A stretch of DNA of 64,000 nucleotides from Argyresthia goedartella (GCA_949825045.1 OX463827.1:3246501-3310500); one strand, 5' to 3'; positions 32,897 through 44,368 are shown, numbered from the stretch's first letter. The notes: a model not told the origin generated them from the letters alone. A program made the numbers and translations.

Positions 32897-33985
32897 ATGG
32901 CATCGGTTGCTAGTAAGGAAACTGTATATGCATGCTGCCGCAAGACAATTGCAAGAAGAGACGTACCCCTAATTTGTATTTCGTGTGCTGGTAAATACCA
33001 CGAGCTATGTATTCTTCCCTCGGGAGATGAAAGTATGTCGGATGAAGCCAGAAAGTCTTGGGTATGCCCGTCATGCGTATCGAAAAAGCCCCGGGAAGCG
33101 AAAAATGATTCAACGCCGATACGCCGTAAGATAGATTCTAACCCAAATATCACAGTGGCCACCGAGCCGATTATGTTGGAAAATGCTTCCGTAGATTCCT
33201 GTTGTGTGCACGAAGAAAACCTCAGGCGCATTATCAAACTGGAGTTTGCCGAGGTATACGATTCCACGCTCAAGGATTTGGTCGTTTCAGTCAAAAAGCT
33301 CCAAGCTTCCAACGAAATTCTGATGCAGATGGTACGAGACTTAAGCTGCACCCAAAAGGAAAAAACCCAGCTTCATGACAAGGCGGATGTAGGTGCCAAG
33401 CTGGATGGAGTCACGCCGCCTGCACAGCAGCATGGTAAAGCAAAACTAGGACGTCCTAAAAAAAATCATGTGCCGTCTTATGCTTCTACTGTAAGAAAAT
33501 TTGTGCCCGCGCCACCACCAGCGGAAATGAAGAGAGCTGAACAGTGTGCTCAAATTCAAGAAATACCTCGGGAAGAATCACAGAACATTCAACAGGAAGA
33601 GAGCGCTGCCACGGATGAGTCTGAGTGGACAACTGTGCAAATGAAGCGCCCGCGCCGTTCAAGTGACGTGATAAGAGGAACAGCAGCACCAGGATCTATT
33701 ACGCTCCGGGCGGCCGAAAGGAAGTCTTTCATTCACGTCTATTTTCTTAAGGTCGGCACGACTGCTGATCAAGTACTTGAACATCTGAACTCAATACGCC
33801 CAGACGATACATGCACAGCTGAAAGTCTCAAGCCAAGAGGAGATTATGCATCGTTTAAAGTAGGTGTCCCTAGTAAACATGTCACAGAATTTTTATGTGA
33901 GAAACATTGGGATGAGGATGTGCATGTTAAACCGTGGCATACATTTCGCAAGTCGCGTGGAGAAACTGAAAAGACCACGGCATAA
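32897..33985 (+). CDS. LINE ORF1 protein with PHD-like zinc finger
   Basis: ATG at 32897 (AAAATGG context) gives 362 residues. An upstream in-frame start at 32855 would add 14 hydrophobic residues and is less likely. Residues about 10-60 hold a Cys/His cluster (CC, ICISCAGKYHELC, WVCPSC) with PHD/RING-like spacing. Residues about 100-150 are a likely coiled coil (EENLRRIIKLEFAEVYDSTL). A Lys/Pro/Gln-rich linker follows. The C-terminal 90 residues (SFIHVYFLKVGTTADQVLEH, YASFKVGVP, WHTFR) form the RRM-like domain found in CR1-type ORF1 proteins. In this family ORF1 binds element RNA and packages it with ORF2. The ORF is uninterrupted and its stop lies within the overlapping beginning of ORF2. 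Confidence 0.85.
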   Translation: MASVASKETVYACCRKTIARRDVPLICISCAGKYHELCILPSGDESMSDEARKSWVCPSCVSKKPREAKNDSTPIRRKIDSNPNITVATEPIMLENASVDSCCVHEENLRRIIKLEFAEVYDSTLKDLVVSVKKLQASNEILMQMVRDLSCTQKEKTQLHDKADVGAKLDGVTPPAQQHGKAKLGRPKKNHVPSYASTVRKFVPAPPPAEMKRAEQCAQIQEIPREESQNIQQEESAATDESEWTTVQMKRPRRSSDVIRGTAAPGSITLRAAERKSFIHVYFLKVGTTADQVLEHLNSIRPDDTCTAESLKPRGDYASFKVGVPSKHVTEFLCEKHWDEDVHVKPWHTFRKSRGETEKTTA

Positions 33986-33989
33986 GACA

Positions 33990-36863
33990 TGTACATTTGT
34001 ATACCAAAATGTCAGAGGCCTTCGAACTAAATTATGTCAATGTAAGCTAGGTATGCTGAAAGCAGGCGCAGATATCTTTGCCATTACAGAATCGTTTCTG
34101 GTGAGCAGCATCTCAGACTCCGAGCTGATCCCGCCCGGGTACACCGTGCTGCGCCGCGACCGCGTCGACGACGCTGGCTGGGGCGGCGTGCTATTGGCCG
34201 TGCGGGACCACTACGATGTGCAGCAGATCTCAGATGTGGAGGATTATTCAGATAACGTTGAAGCGGTTTTTGCTATAATTAGTAATAATTTTATAAAGTT
34301 CCTCTGTGCACTGGTCTATATCACACCCTCGTCACCAGATGCCCACTACTCTAAAGTATTTACAGTAATAGAAAATGTGGTATCTAAATTTCCAAAATTG
34401 GACAAAATTGTACTTGGTGACTTGAATTTAAATTCTTGTGGCATCAATCCGTTACTACAGTACCAACACCTAATGGCGATTGGTAAATTTAATCAACACA
34501 ATTAACAAACAAAGCGAGTTGATGTGTCTGGGGAGGTGGAGCCGCTGACGAGGCCTGTGGACGGGTACCACCCTCCGCTGGAGCTGCATGTGCGTTTCCC
34601 GCGCCCCCAGCCTCGCGTCCTACCATCCGAGCATGCTACGCCCCCGCTGCCGTTTGATTACTCGTCTGATTGCTTATCTGATCCGCCACAATGGCAGTTT
34701 CGAAAGGCTGACTTTAGTGCACTGTATGCGTCGCTTTCTTCTGTAGATTGGGGTGACTTATATGGATGTGTAGATGTCGACAGTTGTGTCGAGGTACTAT
34801 ATAGTATATTTTATTCATGTTTAGATGATTGCGTTCCCAGAAAAATGCGTAAAAGAATAACCACTCGGTATATTTACCCGAAGTGGTTTACTTCTGACAT
34901 TGTACGCAACATTAAAAACAAATATTTTCATTTAAAGAAGTTAAAGGCTTACGGTAAGGAATTCAACAGAGAAATGTTTAGGTACTACAGAACCAGAGTT
35001 AAAGAACTCATTGACTTTACCTATGCCGACTACATACGACGTGCTGAGAGGCAAATACACACTGACCCGATTACGATCTGGGACTTTATAAAGGACCAAC
35101 GTAAGTGTAGACAGACTTGCGATATATACACTTATGAAGGAAACAAAGTGACCGGAGTTGATGCGGCTAATGCGTTTGCCGCTTACTTTCGTTCAGTATT
35201 CCTACCTGACAAACCCCTTCTTGATGCGAAAGCTGCTGAGCGGAAGGCTGGACCAGCGGGAGGCTCCTCGCGTATAGCGGTCGATACTATTACCGTCGCA
35301 GACCTACGCCGGGCTGGACGGCGGCTGAAGCCACGATCATCCCCTGGTCCTGACGGTATCCCACCATACGTGGTAAGAGACTGTCTGTCAGCGCTGGCGC
35401 AACCCCTCCTCCATGTTTACAACACAGCCTTGAAGACCTCAACATATCCCTCACGTTGGAAATTGTCGCGTGTCACGCCCGTGCTCAAGGACGGTTCTAG
35501 CGCTGAAGTAGCTAATTATAGACCCATAGCTGTCCTCTCTGTTTTTGGTAAGATCTTTGAATCAATAATTAATGGTCACGTCACACAGCAAATTAGAGTT
35601 CAGCTAGCAGATGCACAGCATGGATTCCGTCCTGCTCGTTCGACGGTTACTAATCATCTGAACTTTGTCAACTACGTGTCATCTGCTATGGACAAAAAGA
35701 AGCAAGTAGATGTGACCTATTTTGACTTCAAGAAAGCTTTTGATCGGGTCCATAACGATGTGCTTCTGCATAAGTTTGCTGCCATAGGTTTCACTCCCAA
35801 GCTTCTAAACCTGTTTGCAAATTACTTCTCGAATAGGCTACAATACGTACAGGTTTTAGGTATGCGTTCAGTATCCTATGATACTTGTTCTGGAGTAAGT
35901 CAGGGGAGCACCCTTGGCCCTACCCAGTTTCTCATTATGATAAATGATCTTCCTGAAGTCATCGAGACTGCCGAGTGTCTCATGTTTGCTGACGATTTAA
36001 AGTTGTTTTGGAGCATTGGATGTGATGATGATGTTAAGTTATTGCAGGGAGACATTGATAGGGTGGTTGAATGGAGTGTGAGAAATAACTTGGCCTTCAA
36101 TAGCTCCAAGTGCAAGACTATGACTTACACTCGACTTCTGACTCCTATACATCATGACTACACTATATCTGGCACTCCTATCGTGAGAGTTACCAAAATT
36201 CGTGACCTCGGACTGACTATGGACACAAAACTAACTTTTAATGACCACATCCAGGATACGTGTAAGAGAGCTTACAGGTCGCTTGGGTTTGTGATGAGGC
36301 AGGCAAAGGCTTTCAGTAGCGTATCTACAGTCATAACATTGTACAATGCCTTTGTCCGTAGCAGGCTTGAATATAATGCAATCATCTGGGACCCACATGA
36401 AGTCAAATATAAGCTCATGTTGGAAAAAGTCCAGCGTAAATTTGCAAGATCCCTATATAAGATAATGTATGGGTACTATCCACACTTATTTCCGTCTTTG
36501 TTCGTAGCAGGAATGGTGGGAATTGACACCCTTGAGTTGAGGAGGAAGCTAGCGCTACTCGTGCACTACTATCTCCTTATGCACAATAGAGTGGACAATC
36601 CCACAGCTCTGCAAAGCTGTACCTTATCGGCTCCTAGATGCTACGCAATATTGCGCTCTCGGCCGCTTTTTGCGACGGGTGTGGCCCGTACAGAGCATGC
36701 TCGACACGCGCCCACCTTCCAGGCACTGACATTGCTGAATGCGTGTATCACTCAGTACCCGGAAACTGATATTTTTGGTATGCGCCTTTGGCAATTTACT
36801 CAAATAGTTATTAAGTACCTTAACACAATTCTATTTACGTGTGAGAATTTTATTGATAGTTAG
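33990..36863 (+). pseudogene. LINE ORF2 (CR1-like), one in-frame stop
   Basis: The frame is +1 relative to ORF1 and overlaps its end. It opens TCTFVYQNVRGLRTK (APE endonuclease), then AITESFLVS and VLGDLNLN. A TAA at 34503-34505 interrupts the frame, which otherwise continues to 36863. Around the stop the endonuclease looks shortened: the usual LDLVL block is missing before DGYHPPLEL, so a small in-frame deletion is inferred. The reverse transcriptase is complete: SSPGPDGIPPYV, NYRPIAVLSVFGKIFE, QHGFRPARST, YFDFKKAFDRVH, SQGSTLGPTQFLIMINDLP, LMFADDLKLFW (catalytic FADD) and the thumb region. The C-terminal domain runs to ENFIDS. Length and order fit CR1-clade ORF2. Confidence 0.85.
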
Positions 36864-37060
36864 TTTTTCACAATGAACTTGCTTTAATTTAATTTGTTGA
36901 TTTTAATTTAATTTGTTATTTTATAAATTGTATTGCCATATTATTGTATTAATTAATATCTCTATTTCATTGTATTATTACTATTCACATGTGTTGGTGC
37001 AAACTGTAAGTGTGATTTATGGATTAATAAAGAAATCTAAATCTAAAATCTAAATCTATA
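36864..37060 (+). other. 3' UTR and tail of the CR1-like LINE
   Basis: AT-rich, ending 'gaaatctaaatctaaaatctaaatctata', a short tandem tail of AAATCT units as in CR1-type LINEs rather than poly(A). Confidence 0.7.
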
Positions 37061-37177
37061 ATTTAAAAAGAACTTTTTAAAGAGAGGGTTAAGAGAGCTT
37101 TTTAAAGAAATTGACATACTAACAGTAGCTAGTCAATTTATTTTCGAAAATATAATGTATGTACGCAAGAACCTTAC

Positions 37178-37612
37178 AACATTTTCCAAACTTAGCGATA
37201 CTACATTCTCTACTACAACAAGATAACTCTGGAAATCTTGAAAATGCCTTGTGAGCAATTTAAAATCCATGTTAATGCGACTTTGTCGAAAAAGGGATAT
37301 TACAATGTTCAAGATTACTTAAATGATGGGTCTGTATGGGGTTAATCTGGCTCAACACAGACCTTGCTGTTAATAATTTTGTAATTATTTATTCCTGCTT
37401 ATTAATCATAACAATTAAAATTTTCATATTTGTATTAGTTAAGCACAACCTATTTTTAAAAGAGATCTAAAAATCAATCTGTGGGAGTTTCTACGCCCTT
37501 CTTCTCCCACAGTGGTCCAATGTAGAGAAGAGGCAAAAAATGACGTTTGCTAAGTATATGCAAATATCTACAGTAATAAAGTACTTTGACTTTTGACTTT
37601 TGACTTTTGATC
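37178..37612 (+). mobile_element. LINE K 3' end K3
   Basis: From the 'aaacttagcgatac..attctctactacaacaagata' coding end (KKGYYNVQDYLND, stop at about 37345) to the tail 'tactttgacttttgacttttgac'. Confidence 0.8.
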
Positions 37613-38341
37613 ACACAAAACTACTGAAGAGAGCTTTGGCAGAAAAAAAAACAATAAATTGATAGGTCTCAAAAAATTATACGTTATTCACAAAGAGTAA
37701 TCTAGTTTAAATACTATGTCGTTACGCGATTGGTTTAATTTGGCTCGATCGTAAAAAATCCTGAACATACAACAATCGCTAAGCACCTACAGAATCGATT
37801 GTCCCGCCCGTGCAGGCTAGATTGCGCCGCATCACTACGCCTGAGAGCTTCTTTTACTCTGGCATCACAAGGTCGTCCTGTAAACTCCTGTCTCGCTTGA
37901 TCACGCTAGGGTTACCTACGTGCGATTTGTGTTTGTGAATTTTAGTCCACTCTGTGTAAGGGAAGTGTTATTAGTACTTAATCAGGCTATTGGCAAATTC
38001 TAAGGCTAGGTAGGTAGCTACCTTCTTACTTACGTAATTGTAATTTGTTTTATTCTGGGTCTAAAGTATTTACTTTTAGGTAAACAAAAAGGTATTTAAT
38101 TAAAAAGGAATCGAATTTTATTTGTGAACAATTCCTTTTGATACCTTAAAATGTTAGGTAACTTAAGTCATTGTTGTTGCAAAAATCACAGAAAAGTTGC
38201 TTATGAGGAGCGGACAGTGGAGGCGACTGCGAGCCAAGCGACCGCAACATAACTGAATTCCCGTCGGTCGGGTTGGCCGGTCGAACGTACCTAAACTGTT
38301 GAGTGAGACCCCCCTGCTTAAGGTTAACGACTGAAAATATA
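37613..38341. other. Unrecognised region
   Basis: Nothing recognised. Locally GC-richer at 37790-37930. Confidence 0.4.
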
Positions 38342-38603
38342 CAAGTTGACATTTAATCAGCTGACCATAATTTGGGGAATAATTGTACCCATCTTATGAA
38401 GAACTTTCCCCAAGAAACATATGGTCGCAGATGGGAAAAAATGTGTGTACCTCAGTACATTGACCCGATCAGCTGATTACAAGTTACTATGAGAGACCAA
38501 AAATTTTTTTTTGTTTGCGACCGTATGTTTCTTGGGAAAAGTTGTTCATAATGATGCTAACTATCATTCCCTAAAATATGGTCAGCTGACTAAATGTCAC
38601 CTG
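38342..38603. mobile_element. Hairpin MITE with CAGGTGACATTTAG-type ends (copy 1)
   Basis: The left end 'caagttgacatttaatcagctgacc' and the right end 'ggtcagctgactaaatgtcacctg' are inverted, with TA on both sides. The centre pairs 'actttccccaagaaacatatggtcgca' with 'tgcgaccgtatgtttcttgggaaaagt'. A relative is at 43423 and a half-copy near 52752-52870. Confidence 0.75.
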
Positions 38604-38997
38604 TATACAACCATAAAATAACATAAAATAACCAAAAAAAAAAAAAATGTCCAAACTTTGGTTTGATAACAGTCCTAACAGATGATCCTACTGACAAAGT
38701 TATGTATGACGTATCGCGAATTCTTCGATGATTTTTAAATGATGATAACATGTTTTTATTTTACTTTCATACTTTCATATTTTGTCTTTACAAAATCTAA
38801 ATATTACTATAGTTTGCTAGTTTAATATAGATACTCGTAATTGTTAGTAAGTATTTGCAACTCTTGTAGTAACACAGATACACATAACGAATGTGGTGTT
38901 CACTTATAATTAATTTGTGCATTAAGCTCTGTTTAGTCCTAAGTCCTATTTATGTAAGTAATCAATGTTCAAATTGTTAGTGAACCAAATAAAGAGA
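38604..38997. other. Unrecognised region
   Basis: AT-rich with an A-run at about 38635-38647. Nothing recognised. Confidence 0.4.
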
Positions 38998-39492
38998 AAA
39001 AATAGTAGTTTATGTGACTGCTACATAATGGAGGGCATTAATACTCGAGAGTGGGTTTATGAAACGAGCCAAAGGCGAGTTTCATAATAATATCACTCGA
39101 GAGTTTTAATGCCTAATTATGTAAAGTTACATACACTAGTTTATCTACACACATATCATAAGCTCTCTTTGATGTGTTCAGGAACCGCATGTTTGACCGG
39201 CATTGTGGCTCTGAAGTTGTTTAGCTTGTTCTGTAGCACCAACTTCGGGCGTCGGCGTTCGAAATTTGAATGTTAGTACCAACTTCACAGACAAACTAGG
39301 AGCGGCATGCAGGCGGGCGTCGGCGTTCGAAATTTGAATGTCATTATATGTAGAAAAACTACACATAATGACCATAATGTGTAGTTTTCCAGATACGAAA
39401 CGAGTTTTTACCAAGTAGTTTAACATAATGCTGATCGTAACGTGCGGTTTTTGAACGCAGTAAAGAGGGTTTATGATACGTGTGTAGATAAA
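38998..39492 (+). mobile_element. Family F copy F3
   Basis: AATAGTAGTTTATGTGACTG to CGTGTGTAGATAAA, with an internal partial duplication of the 'gggcgtcggcgttcgaaatttgaatgt' block. Its hairpin is at 39352-39389. Confidence 0.8.
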
Positions 39493-39505
39493 AAATAATA
39501 AATGA

Positions 39506-39733
39506 TGATTTGGTCATTTGCAGGAGCTCCTTTAATTTTCAAATGTCTTATATTTCATTATCTGTTGTTGTAGCGCCAACGGAAATACACATTCTGCAAA
39601 AATGTCTACTCTCTACCTACTACTACGGTTCATTCATGACATACAGCCATCGGCAACGGACAGAAAGACCGGCGGATAGCGAAGGCTTGGTAATAGGGTA
39701 CCGATTGGCTTCCTTCGGATACGGAACCCTAAA
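39506..39733 (+). mobile_element. Repeat D fragment D6 (3' half)
   Basis: 'gcaggagctcctttaatttt' to 'ttcggatacggaaccct', diverged from D1-D3. Confidence 0.7.
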
Positions 39734-40009
39734 AATATAATAATAATAAAGGACCCTGATTATAAATATCAACCTGCAACAGTTTAGTAAGACAACAAGA
39801 CTAAGATCTGTTGCGCTAGAACAATAATCACTGACAGGAGAGTCCCTTGCGATAGCCCAGACACAACATTTCTCGACAAATCCAACATAACTCCATACCT
39901 AATGGACATAGCATTACTGTACTCACATAAAGCTCAAAAAACCTTCAAAGAAAAGCTCTCGAAATAAATAAATATTAGGAACAATCTTACACAAAACGAA
40001 CTCGGCCCA
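39734..40009. other. Unrecognised stretch
   Basis: Possible LINE C-terminal traces ('tctcgacaaatccaacataac') but nothing firm. Confidence 0.3.
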
Positions 40010-40388
40010 TAATAAGCCCAACAAAGCTTGTGTTATGGGTACTAGACGACGATATATTTAATAGAGATAAATACTTATGTAAATACATAGAAAACATCCA
40101 ATACTAAGAAAAAACATAAACATTATTTAAAGGTACATACATTGCTTCTGGCCCCACACTAGGATACTCTGTGTCGTGGGAACCGAAAAAGCAATCTCAC
40201 ACACACATACCAAGACCTAGGGATTTTTTTCCTTCATCTCCAGCCGGGGACTGAACCCGGGACCTCTCGTGTGGTAGGCAGACTCACAACCGCGACGCCA
40301 CAGAGTATTTGCCCTTACCGGGATTCGAACCCAGGATCGTCGGCTTCATAGGCAAGGTCACTACCCGCTAGGCTAAGTCGGTCGTCGA
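40010..40388 (-). mobile_element. SINE A-related copy A6 split by a SINE B
   Basis: The outer parts are the antisense tail 'gtgttatgggtactagacgacgatata' (40010-40112) and the tRNA-like head 'gcccttaccgggattcgaacccagg..ggtcgtcg' (40307-40388). SINE B5 lies between them. Confidence 0.75.
40113..40306 (-). mobile_element. SINE family B copy B5, nested in A6
   Basis: Antisense: 'ggtacatacattgcttctggccccacactaggatac' to 'cagccggggactgaacccgggacctctcgtgtggtaggc..cacagag'. Confidence 0.85.
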
Positions 40389-40559
40389 ATGCCGAGAACT
40401 TTCGATCGAACATAAATGCCAATGGAAGATTAAAACAATTCATATTGTACCAATAGTAATATCCACCAAAGGCATAATTCCTAAAAACCTATCGTATATG
40501 AATGAAACGAATAGATGTCGTGAAAATCTAGTGCCAACCATGCAGAAAGACGTTATATA

Positions 40560-40820
40560 CAGGGTGTAACAGAAAGGTGTAGTCATATTTTAGGAGGTTG
40601 TTAAGGAGATAATTATGAACAACTTTCACTATGAAACCGGTTTGATCAGAGCATCTTTATTTTTCTCATTCCTTACACTTTGGGCCGGGCGATCAGCTGA
40701 TATGTCTGGGGAAGTGAAAAATAAAGTTGCTCTGATCAAATCGGTTTCATAGTGAAAGTTGTTCAGAATGATGTCCCTAACACCTCCTAAAATATGACTA
40801 CACCTTGCTGTTACACCCTG
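40560..40820. mobile_element. Hairpin MITE, CAGGGTGTAACAG ends (copy 2)
   Basis: The ends CAGGGTGTAACAG(AAAGGTGTAG) and CTGTTACACCCTG are inverted. The inner arms 'aactttcactatgaaaccggtttgatcagagca' also pair with their mirror. It is a near-continuous hairpin. Confidence 0.85.
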
Positions 40821-42054
40821 TTAATGTCATCTTAATAATGGTTAGTTTATAATCTGACGTTTTTTTCTCTCGTCAGTTTACAAACTATCGATAAATTTCA
40901 AACTGTACAGTATTGCTGTAACTTGAATTATAGCTTAGGTAAGCCTCCGAATAGTCTTCGCGTTAGGTTGACATGTAAGAACAAAAGAAACGTAAATTCC
41001 AAACCCTGCGGTGCCTATGTATACTTGTAGGATGACAAGATAATTTCTAAAACAGGAGTAAGATATGTGACTTGGCTTGGCTAAGACCCCCGCATAGATA
41101 TTCCCCCCTAAATTATAATAACATTTTCTTTAGCCACACAAAATACTTATAAGATAAAAGTGTACAAAGGCAAACTTATCTCCAACAATAGATTTCTTCC
41201 GGCAAACCATGGTTGGATAGGGAAAGTTTATATAATTCCCATTGATATTATGATGTTTTCACACTTTTTTTTTGGATTTGGAAAGTGTCTCCTGTATTAT
41301 ATTTTCTTTATATATACATATGTACGAATAACGCTTCAAAGATGAGGATTACACAATACGCATTGTCTGAAAGTGTGGAAAAACTAACATGGAATTATCC
41401 ATTAATACAGTATTTTATTATAAAACCAAACAGCTGAATTTTAGCACATAAAATATTTAATTCACAAAGTCGGAGTAAAAATTGCCAGCTCTGTTTTAAA
41501 ATTCTTCAAATCTCATTTATATTTCAACTCCACGTTACAACTCTCTATTTAGTATAATTCGGAAACATGCTTCAACAAGCGGGGAATAAAAAGTTTCAGT
41601 ACCCAGTTACACTATATAAACCAGCAAGAGGGGTCTTAACGAAAACGTCGACATAAGTGCTCAACTTGAAGGACATTTTCTGAAAACTCTGAAATTACCA
41701 ACTAACATGATAAGTTCATGTTAATACGCAAGCGAAGAGTGTACAGTTACAACCAGCTTGAGTTACTCCAATACATAAACCTCATTATTAAGAAAGTAGT
41801 TCTTAAGTAGCTTGGAATAAGTACGAAGTGTTTGGTTCAGAAGAGGACGGGAACGCGACTGTACCAATAAGAAACAAATGTTTTTTTAACCACAGCGCTG
41901 CGACAAATATTCTGCAGTTGTATCGACAAACTTGGGCGCCATCTCTGCCTCTTCCATCCTGAAATGCACTTTGTGTATGTGTTAGTATTTATCTATAAAT
42001 ATAAGACTATACCCATAACGCCTTACTGACTTCCTGCGGTAGTGGTGACTTGAG
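40821..42054. other. Mostly unrecognised, with one LINE 3' relic
   Basis: At 41163-41230 'caaaggcaaacttatctccaacaatagatttcttccggcaaacc' resembles the 3' UTR of the LINE at 54.3 kb (54309-54355, same orientation). The rest is anonymous AT-rich DNA. Confidence 0.4.
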
Positions 42055-42230
42055 GCCAGGTGCTCATTAGCGAGTTGTAACTGTAACCAGATACAGTAAC
42101 GAGGTTCTAGAGTGTACGGTATTGAGAAGCATCACTCATCGGGGCGCTGCGAGCACGCCCGCGGCGTTCACACTATGGTTTTTAGTTACGGTTCGTGCAA
42201 CGGTTACAGGCTCGCTAATGAGTACCCGGC
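42055..42230. mobile_element. Short MITE, 20-bp inverted ends
   Basis: GCCAGGTGCTCATTAGCGAG at the left, CTCGCTAATGAGTACCCGGC at the right, two mismatches. 176 bp, GC-richer centre. Confidence 0.6.
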
Positions 42231-42364
42231 TTTACATGCAACGTAGTGATTACATTATATTTGCCGGCACTGAAATCTGCCGCCATTCAGACGTCACAAA
42301 AACACCCCTCCTGAACCTCCACCGCCGGGATGACGGTGGAATACACACCGCCCCACGCCGAAGT

Positions 42365-42402
42365 TATAAAAGGCGCCGTACCCAATCAGCGTCGAGTCAG
42401 TT
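42365..42402 (+). promoter_or_regulatory. Core promoter: TATAAAA and TCAGTT initiator
   Basis: TATAAAAGGCGCC at 42365 and TCAGTT at 42397-42402 (A+1 at 42399, 34 bases downstream) form a strong arthropod core promoter. Downstream, an ATG at 42494 opens a 43-codon frame, and GGAAAGGTAGTA at about 42636-42647 could be a donor. Confidence 0.45.
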
Positions 42403-42493
42403 ATTGAATTTTGTTGTGTTCGCCGAAAGTCGCGATAATTTTTAAGATTGCGCCGAAACTTTATCAATTTCCGAACCCACGACATATCGGGAG

Positions 42494-42625
42494 ATGTCGG
42501 GGGTATTCGGAAAGTCGGCCATTACGGGTATTATCGTCCGATGGGGACCGAGATACCGTAGGGCTCAATTTATGTTAGATAGGAACCTGGGCGTTTTGGT
42601 TCGTGGTCTTCATGTTTTTCTATAA
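42494..42625 (+). CDS. Small ORF downstream of the 42.4-kb promoter
   Basis: The ATG at 42494 gives 43 residues beginning MSGVFGKSAITGIIVRW and ending in TAA at 42623-42625. It matches nothing I know. It is listed because it follows a convincing promoter by about 95 bases. It may be a leader ORF of a gene or LTR element. Confidence 0.2.
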   Translation: MSGVFGKSAITGIIVRWGPRYRRAQFMLDRNLGVLVRGLHVFL

Positions 42626-43246
42626 GTTTGTGACGAGGAAAGGTAGTAAATATTTTTTATACGTTTTCAACTATAGTTTAGTATATAATCATCATCATGA
42701 TTATAAGGCCAATAACATCTATACTGGACGATTCAAGCAGCGTCCGAAATACTAATATAAATATGTCTTGTTTATTCGATAGACCATAAGTCCAGAGGTT
42801 CATAGAATATATTGAACATATCATAATTTCTACAATTTCTTGTAAACCTTCAAGATATTCGTTCAAGCGTAACTGGCAGGCACTCGCCACCTTCTCAGTC
42901 ATATTATATTTACAGAGAAAGCAGTCCGCCAGAAACGTTTCAGATTAATTTATGAAATATTTCTGAGCATTTCTTGCTGACGGTCCACAATGTAGTCCCA
43001 ATTAATTATTCTGGAAGATTCTCGCAACATCTAGAATGTAGCCGAGATACTAGAAAGTCTAGGTTTGTTTGAAGTTAAGCTTTGATAAGATTTAACTCAT
43101 TAATTCTAATTATAATAACCGTGTAAGAGCGAGCCTGACTCTGGTGCCTCTAACTCGATCGTTCGATATGAATGGTTGTGGTCTAAAGCATCCGCAAATT
43201 TGATCAAAGACTTCTTTGGCATAGCCGTTTAGGTACTCTTTATTTG
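42626..43246. other. Unrecognised region
   Basis: AT-rich, nothing recognised. Confidence 0.4.
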
Positions 43247-43618
43247 AGGCACAAACCGAGATCCCGGGTTCTAACCCCGCCGGGGGGGAACGAAATCTGC
43301 CCGGGGATAATTGCTGGTTGGTTGGATAGTGGTTCTTGGATATTTCTAGAAATTATTGTGACTTTGCTGTTTCAATTACCCACGACACAGGGGTATCCTA
43401 GAGTGGCCCAGAAGCAATGTATGGTGACATTTCATTAGCTGACCATATTTTAGGGGATGATAGTACCCGTCATTATGAACAACTTTCCCAAAAAACATAC
43501 GGTCGCAAACTAAAAAAAATTGGGTCATAGTTACTAGTAATCAGCTGATCGGGTCGTTGTACTGACCATTTGCGACCATATTAGCTAATTAAATGTCACC
43601 TTATATAGATGTTTATGG
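43247..43618 (+). mobile_element. SINE family B copy B6, split by a MITE
   Basis: A degenerate head (GATCCCGGGTTCTAACCCCG), then 'cacgacacaggggtatcctagagtggcccagaagcaatgtat', interrupted at 43423 and resuming at 43602 with 'tatagatgtttat'. Confidence 0.6.
43423..43601. mobile_element. Hairpin MITE with GGTGACATTT ends (copy 2)
   Basis: GGTGACATTT...AGCTGACCATATTTTAGG and its mirror ending AAATGTCACC, nested in SINE B6. It is a relative of 38342-38603. Confidence 0.75.
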
Positions 43619-43790
43619 CGTGGCTTGTGGCGTGGTTTGTATTTCTTCCTGCACTGTCTCTCAGACGAGAGGTGTCGGGTTCGAATGCCGGTTGGGGAGA
43701 AAGAAAACACCCAGGTCTTGGATGTGTGTGACGCCGCCGTCTCTGGTTGCCACGACACAGGTCATCCTATATTAGGTACATGTTTAAGTC
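43619..43790 (+). mobile_element. SINE family B copy B7
   Basis: tRNA-like head with B box GGGTTCGAATGCCGG, then 'ccaggtcttggatgtgtgtgac' and 'tctggttgccacgacacagg'. Confidence 0.75.
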
Positions 43791-43836
43791 TCGAAATACA
43801 ATACAAATACAAATAGTTTATCGCTGGTATTTAATC

Positions 43837-43980
43837 GCACACCAAAAATACTAATTTGCGCAGCAAAAAAGGATCAGCAAAACACTTTCTATGTTTTAAA
43901 TATTTAATGAGTACTTAAGTTTATGTTTTAAGTATTTTTTGTTGTTCTTACATGTTGAACCTAACACGAAGGATAATGGG
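43837..43980 (+). repeat. Repeat G copy G2, left part
   Basis: GCACACCAAAAATACTAATTTGC... to GAAGGATAATGGG. It is interrupted by the CACTA-like transposon and continues at 48932-49027. Confidence 0.8.
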
Positions 43981-44189
43981 CCCAAGCAGCATTTAAGCTG
44001 TAAAGAAGCTGTATATTAGATCTTTTTTAAACTAAGAGCTGTATTGAAGCTTACATTTAGGCTGTATAAAGGGTAAGAATGCTTATATACAGCCCTTATA
44101 AGGGCAAAAGGGCCACAAATTATACAGCCTTAGGCGTTACATGTGCTGTAAAATAGTGCAAAAGCTGTATTAGAGCTGTATTAGAGCTG

Positions 44190-44360
44190 TTATTCGGTAT
44201 AAAAGGAAACCATTAGCTGTATTTCAGCTGTTTTTCGGTGTAAAAAGAAACCATAGCTGTATTAGAGCTGTCATTTGGTGTAAAAAGAAACCATAAGATG
44301 TTATTTGGTATAAAAATAAACCATTATATTCATAAGAGCCTATATTGGGTGTAAAAATAA
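44190..44360 (+). repeat. Subterminal ~45-bp repeats, about 4 copies
   Basis: Each unit combines AGCTGTATTAGAGCTGT with 'ttcggtgtaaaaagaaaccat'. Later units drift (aagatgttatttggt...). They lie just upstream of the candidate promoter of the plus-strand gene. Confidence 0.75.
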
Positions 44361-44368
44361 ACCAACAC

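Noticed and set aside
33864..33989. Start of LINE ORF2 placed at the ATG at 33864
   Set aside because: Residues before TCTFVYQNVRG are just ORF1 read in the other frame. The real ORF2 start is probably near the ORF1 stop.
42122..42445. 107-codon frame near the orphan promoter
   Set aside because: It starts inside a MITE and spans the TATA box and initiator, so it is unlikely to be translated.
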